This document shows positions 23,029-33,350 of a stretch of DNA of 64,000 nucleotides, piece after piece. The notes beneath the pieces were generated by a model. That model was given only the letters and a program-made list of their open reading frames with translations, did not search any database and was not told where the DNA came from. A program made the translations under genes and the position numbers. Every line of letters starts with the position of its first letter. Within the stretch, counting starts at the first letter, position 1. The stretch comes from Hymenopus coronatus (taxonomy: Eukaryota > Arthropoda > Insecta > Mantodea > Hymenopodidae): contig CM060881.1 in NCBI GenBank assembly GCA_030762935.1, positions 101,416,001 through 101,480,000 on the forward strand, given 5' to 3'.

Positions 23029-23207
23029 TTGTGCACTATTACGCGAATTCCATTCTTCACAAAATCGTCACATTCTTGCATCGCATATTTCACACGGTTT
23101 ATTTTTGTCCCGGGCGTAACCACTTTTCCCGTTTCGGATTTTTCTTTGGCAGCACTGTTTATACTTGTAGCCAAAACACCGGGGAACTCAGATGTTAATT
23201 TCAGCAC
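22495..23207 (-). pseudogene. Unrecognised coding-like remnant
   Basis: The minus strand holds a frame at 23207-23030 (containing TGKVVTPGTKINRVKYAMQE), a poly-T/poly-A break at 23000-23026, and a tail in mixed frames rich in Asp, Ser and Glu ending near 22851. A further frame at 22815-22495 contains YHSLNCRNKGFVRFTLQD and VLVEWRKAIYY. Composition and amino acid usage look more protein-like than the neighbourhood. I do not recognise the family. It may be two unrelated pieces, or a broken transposon or host exon. No promoter, splice or end signals are secure. Confidence 0.3.
23000..23026. repeat. Poly-A tract
   Basis: About 27 consecutive A residues, not obviously the tail of any SINE or LINE seen next to it. 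Confidence 0.95.
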
Positions 23208-23349
23208 TTTTTTGCGGGAAATATTGAATATCTATCATAAAACTTACAACCAAAATTGTTTTTTTACCACTAATCGATGGTTTTCCAGCCTTAAGGTTTA
23301 TGTAACTTATGTTTATGTAAGTGATACTTTATCAAATCGAAAAATGCCT

Positions 23350-23615
23350 CAGTAGTTCTAAAGGTTAATTTGAGGGGGGGAGAGATATTATTTAAAATCT
23401 TCGTGCTGCATATTTGGAAGGTATTGTATTTAAATTTCAAGTTCGCATTGATCCGAATTTCGTTTTTGAGCTATACTGTTCACAGTTATACATGGGCCTT
23501 TGTCTAGAGATACTTTTTTGTTCAGGGCCTCAAAGGATGTATTTTGGGTATTGAATTTCTGGAAGAAATGCAGTACTTTTTCTACCCAACATGTACGTTG
23601 TTGAGAAAGTAAACG
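23350..23615 (+). mobile_element. Family A repeat, copy 9 (3' third)
   Basis: Contains TCTTCGTGCTGCAT, TTCGTTTTTGAGCTATACTG, GGTATTGAATTTCTGG and GAGAAAGTAAAC. The CA tract is almost absent in this copy. Confidence 0.8.
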
Positions 23616-24689
23616 AAAATAAAGAAAATGAACTAAAATAGTCACTGCATTTTCTTACTAACAATAAAATTGTAACGGCTTCTGTAGGTAGTGTGTGATA
23701 AATATTTTTTCTAAATTGACATAAATTCAAAGTATAGTGTCAATGTTCATCAACAGTGTCCTTTGAACTACCACTGAACGATTATTTCCAGTTTACTATA
23801 ATCACTATCTATTTCAACAGAAACAATCAACCTAACTTCATGTTTCAACAATCCACTTTTTTCCCAATAATCATCGTCTGCAATTAATGATGGACTTCTC
23901 AATCGCAAAACTCTTAGGACGTATGTACATCATCTCTCGCGCCTAGCTTTCATTGTAGCATGATTGCTAATATTGCATCTGCGTGACTATACTGCAACCT
24001 CTTCTTCGACATGACATGCAAATGATGTATATTTTCCGAGAAGCCTAGTCGCTTTTCATCTAGTAGGTTATGTAGCGCTTTGGTTTCCCGCCAATCGTGG
24101 GCTATTTGTGACGTCATGTGTTTATAACAACGTTGGTTCTAAGAGTGGAGTGGTAATAATGTATCCGCCAACCTACTCTTACAGCAGCTCACAGCATCAG
24201 AGTTGTAGCATATGCTCGTTTGATTTTGTGAGGCAATTAGGCTTCCTCAGTGCGTAAGCAGAAGGCTACCCAACATGCAAGCTACCGGCTTTATTCCTGC
24301 CTAAACGCAGCCTTTCTTATTTGTAGAAAGTGGTGTAATAAGTGTTTAGCTTTTGGCAAAGTTCTACATTAGTACAATGAAATTTATAACGCCATTACGA
24401 AATCCATGCCAGTTAGTACGGTAGTTATCAAGGAGAAGAACATTTCTTTTATATTGTGTTCATATGTTAATGCTCTAACAATTGCCATTAATTTCAGACA
24501 AAACCTTTTAAAATAAATATACAACGTTCATATCCGAGGTATAAATATTAATGCAAAGAACATAATAGAACAACTGCAACCTGTTGCCTACTGCCACATC
24601 CCTGAAGAAATTATCTGTTCTCGCTTTCCGCGCAGTGCGCAGTAGGCAATTTGAAGGAGCATCGGGCACATTTTCTCTCTTTTAACAAA
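23616..24689. other. Stretch with no recognised feature
   Basis: Unique-looking DNA, GC-richer around 24180-24340 and 24580-24660. No domain-bearing frame was found. Confidence 0.4.
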
Positions 24690-24905
24690 TGCATTTCCGT
24701 CCGCCTGGGCTTTGTGGAGGTAACGTCTCTACCTACGTCCGAATCTCGCTTAGGATGAATAACCCGAATATTTTATCTTTTTCGGGGGTTTCCCTTATCC
24801 TGAGAAGACGAACGCCAAGTAACTTTAAGCTCCATGGATCCCGAGATTATTTGAGCATAATTTCATCAATTTCATTTATCGTCTGATGTGACCAACTTTG
24901 GTAAA
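24690..24905 (+). mobile_element. SINE C copy
   Basis: The head CGCCTGGGCTTTGTGGAGG and CCGAATCTCGCTTAGG correspond to the tRNA-like region. The body CTTATCCTGAGAAGACGAA, AGTAACTTTAAGCTCCATGG and TTTCATCAATTTCATTTATC matches the copies at 33843 and 52917. It ends immediately before family A copy 10. Confidence 0.75.
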
Positions 24906-24930
24906 GTACGATAAGCTACAAATAAAAATA

Positions 24931-25630
24931 TCTGATGTGTTCCATTCACTTGTCTTTCTCTAACAAATTGTTATTAATAAGCTTATTCTTCTATATACTT
25001 CATGTTAATCGAGATTAACATTAATAGAGACACTTATTACTTAGTTCCTTATCAGTAGAAGGAAAATAAGGAAATACACTAGGCTAAACCGAAGTCAAAT
25101 GTTTTAAAATGTGGTTGCTATGGGATTGAAATCCGTTTCTGTGAGTGGCCAGCAGTTGATAAGTTCCCTTATGAGAAAATTTTAAGTATTTTAAAACTGA
25201 ACCAATAAGAAGGAATTTCTTGAAAACAGTGAAGTCCACGAAAAATATTTATATACAATAAATTGTGAATTTTAAGGAGATCTCCATATCTCTTACGATT
25301 TACTAATTATGCAAAGTTAGAAAAAAGCCATCTGAAATAAAGAGGTCTTCAGTGGCTAATCCCAGAAAATTCAAGATATGCGTTGTAAATATATTAAATA
25401 TAAGAGGATTTAATCAAAACTGTTTGGTATTTAACAGACTTTTCGTTTTTGAGCTACGTCACCTACAGACACACACATACACACACACATTTTTCTAAAA
25501 ATGTTGTTTTTGATTTATGAGGACCCGAAACATGTATTATCGGTGAAATCTCGGTAATGAATATTTGAGTACAATACAATATCTTCTATATACGCTATGT
25601 ACATAGTACAGTAGAAAAAAAAAAATAAAA
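24931..25630 (+). mobile_element. Family A repeat, copy 10
   Basis: Runs from TCTGATGTGTTCCATTCACT to GTAGAAAAAAAAAAATAAAA. A deletion removes the block between TTTAATCAAAAC and TGTTTGGTATTTAAC. The palindrome keeps TATGTACATA. Confidence 0.88.
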
Positions 25631-26131
25631 CAAAACAAAAATAAATTCCCTTTTAACAATAATCTAGTATTTTCTTTACTCATAAATATCATGCTGTCCA
25701 TTGGTCATAATATTAAACACGGTGAAACCGGAAAGATAAATTTTGAAATACACAGGAAGCAACACGGTTTAAAAAGCACGAGTTCACTAATTGCAATTAG
25801 TGTAGTTAACACGCCCTTGATACTGTTAAGAGTGTCTGCATATAAATGCTGTACTTGCAGACTCTGTGGTAACATCATTTACAGCAACAGCAAAGGGAGA
25901 AAAACAATTCCATTTTTCATCAACCTATGTTGATTAAATTTCAATTAAATATTATTTTTTGTTTTAGTATGCTCCGTCTTTAAATGTATTTAAATTTCTC
26001 TGTTGGAAAACCTAATTATATGTATGAAAACGTGAAAAATAGTAACAAAGGTGCCTTGTGTAGAATGTACAGTTATTTTAAACCCAGTTCTTTTTGCTAC
26101 GATGTAATTGGGTATTATACGGATTTAAACA
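25631..26131. other. Stretch with no secure feature
   Basis: A plus-strand frame of 80 codons at 25691-25933 contains a CxxC-xx-C cluster (CCTCRLCGN), but nothing else supports it as a gene. Confidence 0.3.
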
Positions 26132-26891
26132 TCTGATGTGTTTCATTGTCATGACTTTCTCTGCTTGTAATACAAACTTCTTACAATATATTCCTCTTCT
26201 TTCTGCTTCATGCTAATCCAAGCATTATCAGAATGCTCATATTACTTAGTTCCTCGTAATTAGAAGGGAACTAAGGGGATACACAAGGCTAAAGACATAG
26301 TAAAATGTTTTAAAAGCTGTCGCTATTCGGTTGCCATTGAAATTCTCTACTTTGCATGATTAGGAGTAAAATGAAAGAAACATGAACGAATTTGTGTTTG
26401 ACAGAAGTATAAGTTCAAATGTGAAACAAATAACAAGGAATATCTCGGAAAATGTTATTTCCAGAACAAAAATGCATAGGGCATAAATTGTATGTTGTAA
26501 ACTTTTTGTTTACTTGTTGCGGGTTACCAGTATTGTAAAAGTCATTCCTAATAAACAGGACTTCAGAAGCTATTCCCAGAAAATTCAAAATAATTTTATC
26601 AGTCATGTAAATATCTTTAATATATATCATTATCACCAAAATCGTAAATTTTGAGAAAATCGAATTTGTGAAGTTTTTTCCACGTTGGGAGTAGACGGGA
26701 TTTTCTTGAAAATCTTTCTGTTACATACTAAGTATGGTGCTTAACAGACTTTTCGTGTTTGAGTTATGTTGTCTAAGCACACATTCATGCTGACTTTTGT
26801 TTAAAAATGCTATCTTTTTATTCAGGGAGCTCTAAAACATATATTATTGGTGAAATATTGTTACCGAATGTTTGAATGGAATACAAATCCT
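26132..26891 (+). mobile_element. Family A repeat, copy 11, first part (split by SINE A)
   Basis: Starts TCTGATGTGTTTCATTGTC and keeps the block order up to GGAATACAAATCCT, where a SINE A is inserted. The remainder is 27092-27149. Confidence 0.85.
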
Positions 26892-26892
26892 T

Positions 26893-27091
26893 GGCCGAAT
26901 AGTTAATCACTCGTCTGTCACCAAGGCGGCCGCATGTAGGATTTGTGGTGGATAAAGCGGTGCAGGTTTTCTACGAGTTGACCTGTTTCCCCGATCGCAT
27001 TCTACCGGTGCTCCATATTCATTCGATGTATCATCATTGGCATTGCCTCCGGTGCTATATGTAGTAGAAGCGGGCGTTTAGCATTTAAAAC
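26893..27091 (+). mobile_element. SINE A copy inside family A
   Basis: Head GGCCGAATAGTTAATCACTCG (tRNA-like A box), body TTTGTGGTGGATAAAGCGG, CTACCGGTGCTCC and ATCATTGGCATTGCC, tail AAGCGGGCGTTTAGCATTTA. It is flanked by near-identical 12-bp duplications, AATACAAATCCT (26880-26891) and AATACAAATTCT (27092-27103). Confidence 0.85.
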
Positions 27092-27149
27092 AATACAAAT
27101 TCTCTTCGAGATATTATTATGTTGTATATAAGCGCTAGAGAAAGTAAAA
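27092..27149 (+). mobile_element. Family A repeat, copy 11, second part
   Basis: Terminal 58 bp, ending CTAGAGAAAGTAAAA, directly joined head-to-tail to copy 12. Confidence 0.85.
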
Positions 27150-28588
27150 CTCTGATATGTTACATTATAATGATTTATTCTAGCCATTCCTCAATAAGTT
27201 ATTCTTAAAGAAAGCTTTTTCTTCTATCCACTTCACGCTAAACATTGGGCTTAATCCCACAATTCTTTGTAGATACAATTACAGTAGAGAGGGAGAGAGA
27301 AAGAAAAACTAGGCTTAAATGGAATGTAAATATTTAAGAGCTGGTTATGTAATGAAATTGAAGTTTGATAACCAGGAAAAAGAAAAAACAATAATGCTAT
27401 CCAACTGAAAAAAACAAACAAAAAAACCTATAGGTATGTGAAGATTGAGCTCAATAAGAAGGAATACTGGAAATATTTAAGGTTACAAAAATTAATTTTA
27501 CATTCACAAATTATACATTTTATGTCTAGTAAGTCTTTGTCTATCTTTTTAAGTATCCCAAGGCTGAGCCACGTGGCTCAGCCATTTTGTCTGAGACTGG
27601 CATTTGGAAAATCGTTGGTTCGATTCCAGCGGCCGACCTCTCTCACCGATGAGTTTTTCCGGAGATTTACCCATGTCACCAGACGAATGCTGGAGAGGTT
27701 TCCTCATTCTCCGAACTCCCTATACATTTCATCCCAAATGTCCTCCTTCAGAGTTGTAAGTGTTGACGTGCCTGTTAGGTGGCGTCCTTCCGTGGTGGTG
27801 AATACACTTTGGAAATACAGCTCCCGGCTACAGGGTGGCGCTGGAGTTGTCTGTAGGACTTGAAACTTAAATCAGAGCCAGGGTGCGGACTCCTAGCGCT
27901 CCCCGCTCTGCGGCGAAGAACTGTTTGGACTATGTTAAGCACCCACTCTTTCCCCGCGATCGGTCTCGCCTGCCCGTCGCATACTCTAATGTCACCCTAT
28001 CGTCCTGGAGTCTGATGCTAAATAACACCATGGTGGCTGAAATGAGACACGAAATCTCGCATACACAGTTTCCCAGTTATAAAAAAGCTATCCAGATACA
28101 TTTCAAAATTATGTCACTGTCTGTAACAAATATCTAAATATGTTCCGGTAAACTATTAAAGAACATTTTAAAAAATGCTATAAATGATAATAATAATCAT
28201 ATAAAAGTGACAGTATGAAGCAGATGGCATCAATGTTGAATTTAAAAAAATCGAGCTTCACATTTTATTTATGATGAAAATGGCTTAAATATAATATGAT
28301 AAGTATTATAATTAAAATTGTTAGAATCATTTTTATATGAACGTTTTCCAATTTTCTCCAAAATTCATTGTGTCACATTCTTGGAAGCTGCTTAAACTAA
28401 GTATTGATGTTGATATTTAACCCATCTTTTGTTTTTGAGTTATGCTGTTCACTAACACGGACTCATACACACATTCACGGACCTTTTTTAAATTTGTTCT
28501 TAGGGTACAGAGTAGTTCAGGATTCTAAAACATGTATTTTCAGTGAAATATCGAAATCGAAACTATTTATAGGCCAGAGAAGGTAAAA
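27150..28588 (+). mobile_element. Family A repeat, copy 12, with a nested insertion
   Basis: Starts TCTGATATGTTACATT one base after the end of copy 11 and ends CCAGAGAAGGTAAAA. A SINE-like insertion occupies about 27553-28060. Blocks after it are strongly eroded until ATTGTTAGAATCATTTT (about 28316), after which the usual 3' part is clear. Confidence 0.8.
27553..27870 (+). mobile_element. SINE F, tRNA-like insertion
   Basis: GTGGCTCAGCCATTTTGTC resembles an A-box region and GGTTCGATTCC at 27617-27627 is a good B box. The following 240 bp has no second copy in this window, so the body cannot be delimited. The GC-rich sequence may continue to about 28060. Confidence 0.55.
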
Positions 28589-28729
28589 ATGTGGTTATGA
28601 TCTATTGTCCTCTATGACAGTCCTTCTTTTAGCTTTGACAGATTAAAATGCCTCCCCACTCCCTTTCGAGAGGTAAAGCCAATTCCGTCCATATAATCTC
28701 TATGGGTATGGCATGAATCCTCCTAGTCA

Positions 28730-28956
28730 GGCCGCGCCGTGGCCGAGTGATTAGACCACTCTCCTCTCACCAAGGTGCCCCAAATTCGACCATGTGACCT
28801 TATGTGGGATTTGTGATGAAAAAAAGCGCCGTAGGGGTGATTTTCTTCGGGTTTTCCGATTCCCTCCCTATTCCCTCCATATTTATTCCACATATTAATG
28901 TTATCTCCTGCGGTGCCACAGTAGTAAAAGCGGGCGTAAAACATTATAAAAAATTA
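28730..28956 (+). mobile_element. SINE A, complete copy with 10-bp target duplication
   Basis: Head GCCGCGCCGTGGCCGAGTG has a good A box (TGGCCGAGTG). The body includes GGGATTTGTGATG and GGTTTTCCGATTCCC, and the tail AGTAAAAGCGGGCG ends in A-rich sequence. It is flanked by exact CTCCTAGTCA at 28720-28729 and 28957-28966. Minus-strand frames over it are not genes. Confidence 0.9.
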
Positions 28957-29052
28957 CTCCTAGTCATGTAACGAATGCCAGTGCAATATATAGATTTAAG
29001 AGAACACCGAAAAAGGTTTATTAACACCATATAGTAAAAATATTTACATTGG

Positions 29053-29265
29053 AAATAATATGTATACCCTGAACTTTTTGAGAACAGCTCATGAAGTTCT
29101 CTTCATTCTGAACGACTTTTCCATAAATAGTAAATTGTAAGTGATAGAATAAACTGTGAGTTTTAACGAGTTCTGCATTTTATGTGTGGTAACTTTTTAA
29201 CCTTTAACTTTTTAACTATTCTTACAGTTTATCGCTTACGCAAAAGTCATTCATAATGAAAACTG
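29053..29265 (+). mobile_element. Family A repeat, copy 13, first part with inverted segment
   Basis: From 29053 to about 29145 the sequence matches family A in minus orientation (CTCTTCATTCTGAACGAC ... AAATTGTAAGTGATAG). From about 29146 it continues in plus orientation (AAACTGTGAGTTTTAACGAG). This is an inversion junction within one copy or between two. Confidence 0.65.
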
Positions 29266-29576
29266 AAATGAAATGGCGTTTTATTTACGGACGCTCTTTA
29301 ACTACTGTGGTTCTCAGCGTCCCATTCTATACTGGGCGTGGAAGACCGTTTAATTTTGCTCAGAGGCCTCTCTATCAGGTTTGAGGTTCTTTTACGTGCC
29401 GTAAATCTACTACACGGGACCAACGGCTTTACTTCCCTTCCAAAGGAAGCCATGCTAAGGATTTTTACACCCGAAAAAATCCATCGTCCTGCGTCGGGTT
29501 TGAACCCGCGACCTTGGGTCTGTGAAGTTAGCTTGGTAACCATAACACCACAGAGGGCGACATTCCGAATGAAACT
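29266..29576 (-). mobile_element. SINE B, longest copy, inside family A
   Basis: Read on the minus strand, the head GTGGTGTTATGGTTACC (A box) and GGTTCAAACCCG (B box) is followed by CCATCGGACGATGG-type sequence, CTTCCTTTGGAAGGGAAG, CCTGATAGAGAGGCC and the tail AAAGAGCGTCCGTAAATAAA. Near-matching AATGAAAACTGA and AATGAAACTGA flank it. The same unit, 5'-truncated, recurs at 49549, 50885 and 54205. Confidence 0.85.
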
Positions 29577-29936
29577 GATACATAGACTATTCTCAGAAAA
29601 CTCATATTTTGCATATAAGTTCCTTATTGCTGTTAGAGCCATATTTAAAAAAATTAAAATTTTACCAGCTTTTACCATCTCGTAACATATTTTGATGTGG
29701 GGGATTTTCTTGAAAATCCTCGAGTCGCATCCTCAGTTTGGTATCCAACCGACTTTTCGTTTTTGATTATTGTGTTCACAGACACGTGCAATCACACACA
29801 CGGACCTTTTTCTAAAACTGCATTTTTTGGATACAGGGAGCCTAAAGCGCATATTTCAAGAAAAATCCCGGAATCGAATTTTGGGTGAAATGCTATACAT
29901 TCTGTACATATGCATGTATTAAGTAGAGAAAGTAAA
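29577..29936 (+). mobile_element. Family A repeat, copy 13, second part
   Basis: Resumes at AGACTATTCTCAGAAAACTC and ends GTAGAGAAAGTAAAA. The palindrome is diverged (TCTGTACATATGCATG). Confidence 0.85.
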
Positions 29937-30439
29937 ATAAGCTACTCTTTGTTAGTGGAAAAGGTAGAAACGTTATGGGTTTGATCAACTTGCAATTCAC
30001 TCTTTAAGCCTCAGGCATTATATATTTAATATTTTATTTAACAACATGTTTATTTTAGTTATCGTCTACGGTGTAAACCCTTATCTGAATTAAAATAAAT
30101 GCTTTCATCAATATAATTTATGGTAAGTTGGTTTTAAATGGAAAGCGTTACAGTAGTGACGCTCTGCAAATTGCTTTCCTTAATTTTAAACGAGACAACT
30201 GGAAGTAACAAATCACAATAAGAAAATGAAATATAATATATAGGTATTTAAAAAAAATGGACTTCAAACTTCAAACCGCTATAAATATTATATTGGAGAT
30301 AGTATAAAACCAAATAAACTCACATACTAGGCAATAGAGTTTGGTTCTCTGTTTACCATTACCATTGGTACAGTTTTGTTTAATAAAACATATTTTGTGA
30401 TGTTATTCATACTGCTATAATAATTTATAAGTTGAAAAT
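29937..30439. other. Stretch with no recognised feature
   Basis: AT-rich; nothing recognised. Confidence 0.4.
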
Positions 30440-30790
30440 CATGGCTCTATCATTAAATGATAGGTTACGGCTGATTCAATGCCATTATGAAAGCAAGAGG
30501 AGTTTTCTCAGGGTTTGAGCAAATTTAGAACTCTTTAACAATTTAAAAGAAAAACTATTTTCATTCGTAAAATACCAACAACGTGGCCACCGCGATTTCC
30601 AGATCTCAATCCGAGCTTATCTTTTTATGTAGGGTTACCTTAAAAAACGAGTTTTCCTGAACATCCAACAACCCAACAACAACGGAAAGATGCCATCTCT
30701 CAAGAAATTGCTAATATTCCATGACAACATCCGCACAATACTGTGCATAGAGTCGCAGAAAGAATAATGTACGTTTAACAAAGAACGGAG
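30440..30790 (+). pseudogene. Mariner-like transposase remnant, internally deleted
   Basis: ATG at 30440 opens a helix-turn-helix-like stretch (SLNDRLRLIQCHYESKRSF) that hits a stop after about 30 codons. About 60 codons later the frame gives WPPRFPDLNP, the block around the third catalytic acid. This is followed by a tail ending VHRVAERI (about 30740-30765). The whole middle of the catalytic domain is missing, so this is a deletion derivative. Ends were not located. Confidence 0.6.
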
Positions 30791-31842
30791 GACATGTTAA
30801 TGTTTTACATAACCCCATTGTTTGCTTTGTATATGTTTTCTTAAATTTTCTTCCTATCTCAAATATTATATTTAGAACATTTAAAGTTTGAAGTGACTTT
30901 TCAATCACTGTTATAAATTCAAGAATTGGGTTTATTAAAGCTTCATATGAATTTTATAAAAAACTCATATTTGCAGGAATATTAATTTCAATATTAACTA
31001 CAGTTAAATGATAACGAAATATTGTTCGAAAAAGAACTTATCAAGAATGACATACAAGGATTACGAAAATACTCTATATATTACATTGCTCACACGTAGT
31101 TTCACTTTTTGAGATTTATGATATTTTAGCACTTTTAATATTTATTTAGTTGTCTGCTCTTCTTGAGGGATTTAATTTTAATTATCTATAACTCATAGAT
31201 ACTAATTTTGCAGTTGGTTAGTTATCTTTCTATTTATTTCAAATTACGAAATGTATTTAAGCTGTTTAACAAACTTAATTATGATTTTCCAAATCTCTAA
31301 GGCCAAGGTCTATATAAGACTTTGAGAAGAACATACCATTAGGAATAAAGGATTAGTGCTCTTAAAGCCTAGGGGTGGGTTTCGAATTGAAACGTCCAGT
31401 TAATCAGTCTTCCCTGTGTAATCAAAGATACATCTATATCACAGGAGTTCCACGGAAGCAGGGCTTTTAGGCACATTAAGACTCATTAAACTTTAATGAG
31501 TATCTTAATGATGCATGTTATTAAAAGGTTTACGTGGAGATTGACTAGAGGAAATGAATGAACATATTTTTTTTTGGGGGGGGCAGTCCGAGGAGCTATC
31601 TGAGTTACAACAGAATGGATATTCCACATACCAGCTACAATTTGATTTTAACAATCACTCTATGGTTTCTTAGTGTGCATACAAGCAATTATTACGAAAT
31701 TATTATTTTGGTAAAGTTATATTAACGCCTTGTCAAGTTTTATTGCTAAAACCAGCTGAAAAATTCAATACAGCAGCCGGTATTTAAAGACGGTTCTACC
31801 GTCCTATAAGGTGTGCTCTGAAATAATGAGTCACGCCGGTTG
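30791..31842. other. Stretch with no recognised feature
   Basis: AT-rich unique-looking DNA with a poly-T/poly-G junction at about 31568-31586. Confidence 0.4.
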
Positions 31843-31985
31843 GAACTACCTCCGTGGTCAAGTGGTCAGCGAACCGACTTCTCACCCGGAGGTCCCAGGT
31901 TCAAATCCCAGCTGGGGCGGAGCATTTTTCTTAACCAGAATTATTTCCTATCCTCCACAGAGTCTGGAAGAATGAATGTAAGAGT
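31843..31985 (+). mobile_element. SINE E, tRNA-like copy
   Basis: CTCCGTGGTCAAGTGGTCAG fits an A box (TGGTCAAGTGG) and CAGGTTCAAATCCCAG a B box. Pairing of GGTTCAAATCC flanks is good, but the acceptor stem fails. The sequence after it (CTTAACCAGAATT) has no second copy here. Confidence 0.55.
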
Positions 31986-32169
31986 GAATGTATGTGTGTT
32001 TAGTAATAAAAAATGTATAATACCTACAGCAATTCGAGTTGTTCCAGAAGTCAAAGCCCTGATATGACCATTGAAGTTACAGTGGGCTATAAAAATGAAA
32101 CAATTAGAAAAACTACAGTTGGTTTACTGGGTAAAACACACAAATCAGTTAGAGAATTTAAAGTCACAA

Positions 32170-32330
32170 AGACATATTGTTATAGTAGCTCAATGGACAG
32201 AGCAACCGCTTGGAAAGTAGAAGAACTGTATTAAAATCTTGATTGTGGAATTGCATTTTCGAATTGTTAGCAATAGAAAAACATGTACCCTTGGAAGGGA
32301 ATTAATATAACATTACCAATACAATAAAAT
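32170..32330 (+). mobile_element. SINE D copy, plus strand
   Basis: ATAGTAGCTCAATGGACAGAGC is the A-box/D-arm, but the B box is decayed (TTAAAATCTTG). The tail GGAATTGCATTTTCGAATTG corresponds to the shared GCATTGAATTTTTC end. Confidence 0.5.
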
Positions 32331-32474
32331 TGCTCAATAGTTGGCATAACCATTTTAATATCACCCGGACACTAAGTGCTTACAATAGAAAGACGTTATT
32401 AAGGATTTCTCCGAAGTTAGGAGACATACTGGTTGGTTGACTGGGTTAAAACACGAATCAGATAGAGTATTTAA

Positions 32475-32625
32475 TGTCATACCGGCATGTTGTCACGGTA
32501 GCTCAAATTTTAGAGCAATCGCATCCAGAGCGGGAAAAGCGTCTTCAAATCCTGCTTTGGCATTGAATTTTTCAGCTTGTTCTAACAGTAAAATTCCTAT
32601 TAAATGTATTTTTAATCTGCTTCAT
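32475..32625 (+). mobile_element. SINE D copy, plus strand, second
   Basis: CACGGTAGCTCAAATTTTAGAGC, then CTTCAAATCCTGC as a weak B box, then GGCATTGAATTTTTCAG, the conserved tail. Same orientation as the copy 300 bp upstream. Confidence 0.55.
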
Positions 32626-33044
32626 TTAAATTGAGATAGATCTTTGCATAAATAACTACATTAATCTTTTCGTAATAGATGCAAAGGGAATAGTGATAGT
32701 ATAGATGCTTTATGCTGTCCTTAGCATTCCATACTATTTTCATTCAGCCACTAGAATAACTGATAATTGCAAGGACTTTAAATGATAAAGTAATGAGCTT
32801 TCGGACCTTTAATGTGGGACCCCAGAAGAGGTATAAGATGCGGGGGCGCACAGAGGACCAGATGAGTGAACTTCTTAAAGCAGAAGTGGGGCATCTGTGG
32901 TCGAGTATAAGGAGGCACAGACGTGTGAAAAGTGCTCTTAAAGTGTTCGTGTAGAATATGCATGGTTCGAAGAGACAGATACAGAGTAATGCGGAAGTAA
33001 TTTCAAAAATATTAATATAAAAGTGTTAATGTTACTATATAAAA
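32626..33044. other. Stretch with no recognised feature
   Basis: A GC-richer segment at 32800-32950 is open in several frames but shows no domain. Confidence 0.35.
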
Positions 33045-33250
33045 CTGATGTGTTTCATTCACATAACTTTCTTTACATCTCTGCTGTAAATTATTGTTAA
33101 AAAGCTTTTCTATTTACTAGATGCTAATGGAGAAAAAGTTAGCAGAAATAGTCTTGTTATTTGCTTCCTTGTAAGTGGAAAGAAAAAATGGTAATACCAT
33201 AGGTTAAATTGATAGTAAAAAATTGGTTGCTATGTGACTGAAGTTTCTTT

Positions 33251-33350
33251 AAAATAAGAACTATGCTTTCCTGGCGACGTGTTAATTCAAGATCTTCTCG
33301 GGCTTCTATCCAGGTATTTACCTGGCTAGAAGCCCGAGAAGATCTTGAAT
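33251..33350. mobile_element. 100-bp insertion with a 68-bp near-perfect hairpin
   Basis: The insert interrupts family A copy 14 and is bracketed by an exact 12-bp duplication TGAAGTTTCTTT (33239-33250 and 33351-33362). Bases 33284-33351 form a hairpin. Outer arms of 25 bp (AATTCAAGATCTTCTC, GGGCTTCTA) and inner arms of 7 bp (CCAGGTA / TACCTGG) are separated by one mismatch, with a two-base loop. It carries no coding sequence. Confidence 0.9.

Noticed and set aside
25691..25933. Zinc-finger peptide suggested by CCTCRLCG
   Set aside because: Only one half of a metal site is present and the frame has no other protein-like signal.
27438..28137. Two plus-strand frames of 141 and 84 codons as a gene
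   Set aside because: The first spans the boundary between family A and a tRNA-like SINE, so it cannot be one ancestral coding sequence. No domain in either.
31846..31920. tRNA gene on the plus strand
   Set aside because: A and B boxes are good but no acceptor stem can be drawn; called as SINE E.
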